From Candidatus Omnitrophota bacterium (GTDB taxonomy: Bacteria; Omnitrophota; Gorgyraeia; Duberdicusellales; 4484-171), in the NCBI GenBank assembly GCA_016939345.1, contig JAFGHG010000042.1, positions 1 to 10,048 of the forward strand: DNA of 10,048 bases. Reading direction: 5' to 3'. Both the position numbers and the translations under genes were made by a program. The notes below the pieces were generated by a model. That model ran no database searches and was not told the DNA's origin. It saw nothing but the letters and a program-made list of their open reading frames with translations. Of the stretch, positions 6,412 through 10,048 are shown one piece after another. Positions within the stretch are counted from its first letter, which is position 1, and every line of letters starts with the position of its first letter.

Positions 6412-7395
6412 ATGGAAAAAAGGAATTTAGGCAAATCAAACCTGAGCATCGAACCGCTTATTGTGGGGACTTGGGCTTTTGGCGGAGGCAGCTGGTGGGG
6501 GCCTCAAGAAGACAAGTTTTCTGTCGAGGTCCTGGAGGCTGCTTTAAGCCAGGGCCTAAGGTCTTTTGATACAGCTCCTATATATGGAAAAGGTCGTTCT
6601 GAAAGGGTTATCGGAGATTTTGTTTACAAACGTAAAATCCGCGAAAAAGTAATTTTGGCTACCAAGACCGGCTTAAGCTGGCAGGGATCACGAATTTTTC
6701 ATGATCTTTCAAAAAAAAGAATGCTTGAAGAGCTGGATGAATCAAGAAACCGCCTTAAGACCGACTATATAGACCTTTATCAGGTCCATTGGCCTGATCC
6801 TAATGTAGAGATTTCAGATTCTGCAGAGACTATGCTAGAGATTTTTAAAAAGAATCTTGTCAAAGCAGTAGGGGTAAGCAATTATTCTATTGCCCAAATG
6901 AAAGAATTCCTTAAGTACTGCCCGATTCATTCTTTGCAGCCGCAGTACAGCATGTTTGAGCGCAGTATCGAAAAAGAGATAATCGGCTTTTGCCAGGAAA
7001 ATAACATAGCCGTTATTACTTATGCGCCTTTATACAGCGGAATATTGACCGGTAAGTTTTTCTTTGAAAAAAATAAAATACCCCAAGATGTCAATCGCAA
7101 GATGAAGATGAAAGATCTAACTGAGCCGGCTTACTCAATAAATAAAGAAGCACTTTCAAAAATCAGAGGTATTGCCCAGAAATACAACAAGACTTTGAGC
7201 CAGCTGGTTATTAACTGGAATTTTAGTCAAAAAGGGATAACTTCAGCTATAGTCGGCATGAGAAACCTGAAGCAGGCAGAGGAAAACTTAGGAAGTTTAG
7301 GATTTAGTATTTCAGAAGAAGACAAAGAACAAATAGACATAATATTAAGAAACCGAACAGTCAGAATAAACCAAATACTAGATACTAGATACTAA
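6412..7395 (+). CDS. Aldo/keto reductase
   Basis: The 327-residue cytoplasmic (alpha/beta)8-barrel NADPH-dependent oxidoreductase reduces aldehydes or ketones to alcohols, or runs the reverse reaction. The catalytic tetrad is complete: D53 in FDTAPIYG, Y58, K85 in LATKTG and H126 in YQVHWPDP. The N-terminus MEKRNLGKSNLSIEPLIVGTW matches the usual start of the family, supporting the ATG at 6412 even though no ribosome binding site is visible. Later family features include VGVSNYS, the LQPQYSMFER strand and the cofactor-binding end SAIVGMRNLKQAEENLG. It is closest in style to the AKR group that includes YajO/YghZ and Gram-positive general stress reductases; the substrate is not predictable. The C-terminal codons contain a triple 7-bp repeat that includes the stop codon. 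It leads a three-gene operon. Confidence 0.88.
   Translation: MEKRNLGKSNLSIEPLIVGTWAFGGGSWWGPQEDKFSVEVLEAALSQGLRSFDTAPIYGKGRSERVIGDFVYKRKIREKVILATKTGLSWQGSRIFHDLSKKRMLEELDESRNRLKTDYIDLYQVHWPDPNVEISDSAETMLEIFKKNLVKAVGVSNYSIAQMKEFLKYCPIHSLQPQYSMFERSIEKEIIGFCQENNIAVITYAPLYSGILTGKFFFEKNKIPQDVNRKMKMKDLTEPAYSINKEALSKIRGIAQKYNKTLSQLVINWNFSQKGITSAIVGMRNLKQAEENLGSLGFSISEEDKEQIDIILRNRTVRINQILDTRY
7375..7395 (+). repeat. Tandem 7-bp repeat, three copies, at the gene end
   Basis: ATACTAG, ATACTAG and ATACTAA occupy 7375-7395 back to back and encode the last residues of the aldo/keto reductase. The third copy supplies the TAA stop. Gain or loss of a 7-bp unit would shift the frame and change the C-terminus and the distance to the next start codon. 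Confidence 0.85.
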
Positions 7396-7399
7396 TCAT

Positions 7400-8344
7400 A
7401 TGAATATCCTAATAACCGGCGCAAACGGTTTCATCGGCAGACACCTTGTCCAAAAGCTTCTTAAAGAAGGCAAATTCAAGTTATTTTGTCTTGTGCGCAG
7501 TTCCAAAAAGGGCGAAAAGTTGAGAAAACTCGGAGCTGAACTTATTATTGCTGATATTAAAGATGAAGCTTCATTGCAAGGCTTAAGGGGTTTAAATATT
7601 GATATAGCTTTTCATTGTGCAGCCAAAATTCGAGGCAGAAGCCTTTCATCTTTATACGATACAAACATAAAAGGAACCAGCAATGTCTTTAAACTTTGCT
7701 ATGGCTTAAAGATAAAAAAAATCGTATATCTAAGTACAGTGGCAGTGGTTACTGGAAACGATAAAGTGCCTTTTTTTGAGGATATGCCTTTTAAGGCTAA
7801 TTCTGCTTACGGCGTTTCTAAGATCGAGGCAGAAAAAATAGCTCTACAATACAGAGCAAAGGGTATGAAGGTTGCCATACTTCGTCCGCCCATAGTTTAT
7901 GGGCCTGATGAGCCGCATTTAACCAAGCTGTTGATATTTCTTTTAAAGCACAGGCTTATCTTAGTGCCGGAAAATGGTAAATATAAAATGCATATGGTTT
8001 ATGTAGAAAACCTTGTAGAAGCAATGCTTAAAGCTATTTATGAAGACAGTTTTCTTGAAGGAGCTTTTTTTGTGGCGGATAAAGAAGTCTTGAGCATCAA
8101 AGAAATACTGGCAGTTATGACTCAGGCATTGGGTTCCAGAGAACCCTTCTCAATGCCCGTCTGGTTGAGCGCCTTATTAAGCAGAGTTCCCTTTGTCGGC
8201 GAAAAAATAAGATATTTGAAAAAAGATATGGTTTTTAGTATTCAAAAACTTCTTCAAACAGGTTTCAAGCATCCCTATTCTTTAAAAGAAAGCCTTGTTT
8301 TCAGTTTTTCTAACTTTGACAAATCTGCAAAGGAGCCAAAGTGA
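7400..8344 (+). CDS. NAD(P)-dependent epimerase/dehydratase (extended SDR)
   Basis: The 314-residue Rossmann-fold enzyme has the nucleotide-binding motif TGANGFIG at residues 6-13 and D52 in the adenine-side strand (IIADIKD). It also has the extended-SDR FHCAA segment at 71-75, the catalytic Ser/Thr region STVAVV (112-117), and Y137 and K141 of the YxxxK motif. RPPIVYGP at 162-169 is typical of sugar-nucleotide epimerases, dihydroflavonol-reductase-like and 3-beta-HSD-like SDRs. The C-terminal part (PVWLSALLSRVPFVGEKI) resembles the last two groups more than the classical UDP-sugar epimerases. No membrane anchor is clear. The gap from the reductase stop is 4 bases and there is no Shine-Dalgarno, so re-initiation is likely. 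The exact substrate is unknown. Confidence 0.85.
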   Translation: MNILITGANGFIGRHLVQKLLKEGKFKLFCLVRSSKKGEKLRKLGAELIIADIKDEASLQGLRGLNIDIAFHCAAKIRGRSLSSLYDTNIKGTSNVFKLCYGLKIKKIVYLSTVAVVTGNDKVPFFEDMPFKANSAYGVSKIEAEKIALQYRAKGMKVAILRPPIVYGPDEPHLTKLLIFLLKHRLILVPENGKYKMHMVYVENLVEAMLKAIYEDSFLEGAFFVADKEVLSIKEILAVMTQALGSREPFSMPVWLSALLSRVPFVGEKIRYLKKDMVFSIQKLLQTGFKHPYSLKESLVFSFSNFDKSAKEPK

Positions 8345-8946
8345 TTAAAGCCCTTGCTTTTGATCTTGGAAATGTGCTTTTTGGTTTTGATTATGCCATT
8401 GCTTTAGACAAAATCGAAGGCAAGATAAGTGTTTCTAAAAAGGAGCTTTTAGACCAAATATACGAGAACCAGTTTGGTCTTGATTTTGAAAAAGGACTTA
8501 TAGAACCTGTTGATTTCTTTACTGACTTTAAAAAAAGGTTTAAGGCAAGTTTTAATTATGATTATTTTCTCGAACTATGGTCTGATATTTTTTATCCTAA
8601 TGAAGATGTTATCGCTTTGACTAGAAGGCTTAATCAGCGTTATCCTTTGTATCTGATCTCTAACATAAACCGCCTTCACTTTGAGTATTTATACCGGGAA
8701 TTTAAAGATGTCTTTTCAATCTTCGATAAGCTGATACTTTCTTATGAAGTAAAGTCCATAAAACCAGAAAAAAAAATATATCAGCATTTAAAAGATGCTG
8801 CCGGCGTTGGTTTCAACGAGATGGCATATATTGACGATCGCCGGGACCTTATCGAGCAAGCCATGATTTTAGGTTTAAATTGTGTCCAATTCAAAGATTG
8901 CCATCAGTTGATAAGCGATCTTGACAGCCTGGGGGTCGCGGTTTAA
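8341..8946 (+). CDS. HAD-family phosphatase, YihX-like
   Basis: The 201-residue HAD hydrolase has nucleophile D8 in FDLGNVL, motif II S107 in YLISNIN, motif III K141 in SIKPEKKIYQ, and motif IV D165/D166 in YIDDRRD. A four-helix cap lies between motifs I and II. The FDLGNV form, with Gly where most HADs have a second Asp, is shared with E. coli YihX, an alpha-D-glucose-1-phosphate phosphatase. A sugar-phosphate substrate is therefore reasonable but not shown. The start is GTG at 8341, sharing four bases (GTGA) with the stop of the epimerase gene. A clear AAAGGAG lies 5 bases upstream, which fixes this start. Overlap and spacing make it the third gene of the reductase-epimerase operon. Confidence 0.85.
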   Translation: MIKALAFDLGNVLFGFDYAIALDKIEGKISVSKKELLDQIYENQFGLDFEKGLIEPVDFFTDFKKRFKASFNYDYFLELWSDIFYPNEDVIALTRRLNQRYPLYLISNINRLHFEYLYREFKDVFSIFDKLILSYEVKSIKPEKKIYQHLKDAAGVGFNEMAYIDDRRDLIEQAMILGLNCVQFKDCHQLISDLDSLGVAV

Positions 8947-8962
8947 AGAAAGAATTAATTTC

Positions 8963-8990
8963 TTGAAAATAACCAAAATTTTGATATATT
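8963..8990 (+). promoter_or_regulatory. Sigma-70-like promoter for the lipoprotein-nuclease pair
   Basis: TTGAAA (8963-8968) and TATATT (8985-8990) are separated by 16 bases, and TG one base before the -10 gives an extended -10. It lies in the 57-base gap after the phosphatase gene and just upstream of an AAGGA ribosome binding site, so the leader is very short. Confidence 0.65.
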
Positions 8991-9003
8991 GTAAAAAAGG
9001 AAA

Positions 9004-9372
9004 ATGAAAAAGTCTATTTTTATAATTTTGGCTGCTTTGCTTGTCAGCGGATGTGTTCCGGTATTAATCGGAGCCGGTCTTTTGACCGGATATACTTTAA
9101 GCAGCGATTCTGCAATAGGAAATGTAAAAACTGAGTACAGAGAGCTTTGGGATATCTGCCTGGAAAAACTTGAAGTCTTGGAAAGTGAAGTCCTGGTGAG
9201 CGATGAGTCACAGGGCCTGTTGAAAGCCAGGATCTCTGATTATGACGTGAACATTAAGATAAAAAATATCAGTAATGATACTCAGAGATTAAAAGTGTCA
9301 GCCCGCAAACTCCTTCTTCCTAAACCGCAGTTTGCCCAGAAAATATTTTTTAAGATAATTGAGGACCTCTAA
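9004..9372 (+). CDS. DUF3568 family lipoprotein
   Basis: The 122-residue protein has a lipoprotein signal: MKKS, a hydrophobic core and the lipobox LVSGC, with the acylated Cys at residue 17. After the Cys comes a short Gly-rich hydrophobic stretch (VPVLIGAGLLTGYTLSSD), then a small alpha/beta domain. That domain is marked by YRELWDICLEKLE, a central LLKARISDYDVNIKIK and the closing RKLLLPKPQFAQKIFFKI helix. This is the pattern of DUF3568, a family of short lipoproteins of unknown function. Val-Pro follow the Cys, with no Asp at +2, so outer-membrane placement is the likelier outcome. AAGGA lies unusually close, 2 bases from the ATG. The 3' end overlaps the start of the nuclease gene by 14 bases, so the two are likely made together. 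Confidence 0.8.
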   Translation: MKKSIFIILAALLVSGCVPVLIGAGLLTGYTLSSDSAIGNVKTEYRELWDICLEKLEVLESEVLVSDESQGLLKARISDYDVNIKIKNISNDTQRLKVSARKLLLPKPQFAQKIFFKIIEDL

Positions 9373-10048
9373 ATTTTTACTATTCTTTTGTTTTTTGTTG
9401 GCCGTTTTTTCCTGCAGTAAGCCTCTGGATTATTCCTCTGTCAAAGTAATTGAGGTTATCGACGGCGATACGATAAGATTAGAAAACGGGAAATTGCTAC
9501 GCTATATAGGCTTAGACACTCCTGAGCTTAGGGATAAAAAAAACGGTAATTTTGTTTTTAATCCTCAGCCTTATTCCCAGGAGGCTGCTCAGTATAATCG
9601 TGGTCTGGTTGAAGGTAAAAATATCAGGGTCGAGTTTGATTTAGTCCAAATGGACAAGTACAAGCGGTTGCTTGGTTATTGTTTTCTCGGAGATATTTTT
9701 ATCAATGCTAAGCTGCTTGAAGAAGGTTTAGCCGCGCTCTACACCTGTCCGCCCAATGTCAAGTACAGCCAGTTGTTTGTAAAAAATCAAAGAGAGGCCA
9801 GACAGAATAAAAAGGGTATATGGTCAGGGCATGAGGTTGTTTCTGCTGATAAAGCTTATCAGTATATAGGCCAGATACGCTGTGTAAGGGGAAGGGTCTT
9901 GGCTACCTATCAGTCAAAAAAATGTGTTTATTTGAATTTTGGCAGTAATTACAAGGAAGATTTTACCGTAGTTATTTTCAATGACGCCTTAGAACAGTTT
10001 AGGACCAAGGGCATAGACCCCTGTACTTTTTATAAAGATAAGCTGATC
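9359..10048 (+). CDS. Thermonuclease (SNase family) lipoprotein with C-terminal OB-like region, partial at window end
   Basis: The frame opens after a stop at 9356-9358 and stays open to the window edge (230 codons). No ATG occurs before codon 98, so TTG at 9359 is the best start. It gives MRTSKFLLFFCFLLAVFSCS, a basic N-end, hydrophobic core and lipobox-like VFSC with Cys at residue 19. The staphylococcal nuclease fold follows (about 28-150) with all active-site residues: D37 in DGDT, R48, D53 and E56 in RYIGLDTPE, and R103 in KYKRLLGY. These match D21, R35, D40, E43 and R87 of the S. aureus enzyme. A Ca2+-dependent, membrane-anchored nuclease of DNA and RNA outside the cytoplasm is expected. 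Residues about 157-230 (RGRVLATY, VYLNFG, DFTVVIF) look like the OB-like extension found in some members. The stop codon is not in view; the start is less certain than the family. Confidence 0.82.
   Translation, partial: MRTSKFLLFFCFLLAVFSCSKPLDYSSVKVIEVIDGDTIRLENGKLLRYIGLDTPELRDKKNGNFVFNPQPYSQEAAQYNRGLVEGKNIRVEFDLVQMDKYKRLLGYCFLGDIFINAKLLEEGLAALYTCPPNVKYSQLFVKNQREARQNKKGIWSGHEVVSADKAYQYIGQIRCVRGRVLATYQSKKCVYLNFGSNYKEDFTVVIFNDALEQFRTKGIDPCTFYKDKLI

Noticed and set aside
8946..8964. AAGAAA...TTTCTT inverted repeat after the phosphatase gene
   Set aside because: Only six weak A-T-rich pairs, no G-C stem and no T-run; it is too weak for a terminator and overlaps the next promoter.
1..10048. CRISPR arrays, insertion sequences, tRNA or rRNA genes
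   Set aside because: No regularly spaced long repeats, no transposase reading frames and no recognisable tRNA or rRNA segments were seen.

Overview
The window is a densely packed stretch, AT-rich by eye, with every convincing gene on the + strand. Two outer-membrane beta-barrel proteins with signal peptides and C-terminal Phe, plus two lipoproteins, point to a Gram-negative (diderm) cell wall. The mix of families (DUF3568 lipoprotein, DUF2490 barrel, stand-alone PhoU next to a Na/Pi cotransporter), the base composition and the short intergenic gaps would suit an uncultured diderm lineage such as Omnitrophota or a relative. That placement is inference; there is no marker gene here to settle it.

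Positions 1-1338 hold the last codons of an unidentified upstream gene, overlapped by a 432-residue outer-membrane barrel. An intergenic stretch of about 90 bases follows. It can fold into an 11-bp closing stem with two inner hairpins and ends directly at the ribosome binding site of a 60-residue DUF2892 membrane protein.

Positions 1428-6337 form a compact phosphate module. It contains the DUF2892 protein, the PhoB-type response regulator and the PhoR-type sensor kinase. After an 82-base gap come a Na+/phosphate cotransporter, a separate PhoU-family protein and a DUF2490 barrel, closed by a strong intrinsic terminator. The gap carries four tandem 11-bp repeats with a -10 element placed as in a PHO box promoter. 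PhoB therefore probably activates the cotransporter-phoU-DUF2490 transcript. No pstSCAB genes are present in this window.

Positions 6412-8946 hold three tightly linked enzymes: an aldo/keto reductase, an extended short-chain dehydrogenase/epimerase, and a HAD phosphatase of YihX type whose GTG start overlaps the previous stop. Their joint substrate cannot be read from the sequence; carbohydrate or small-carbonyl metabolism is the general expectation.

Positions 8963-10048 begin with a good sigma-70-like promoter. It drives a DUF3568 lipoprotein and, overlapping its 3' end, a predicted lipoprotein nuclease of the staphylococcal nuclease family. The nuclease probably starts at TTG and runs off the right edge of the window.
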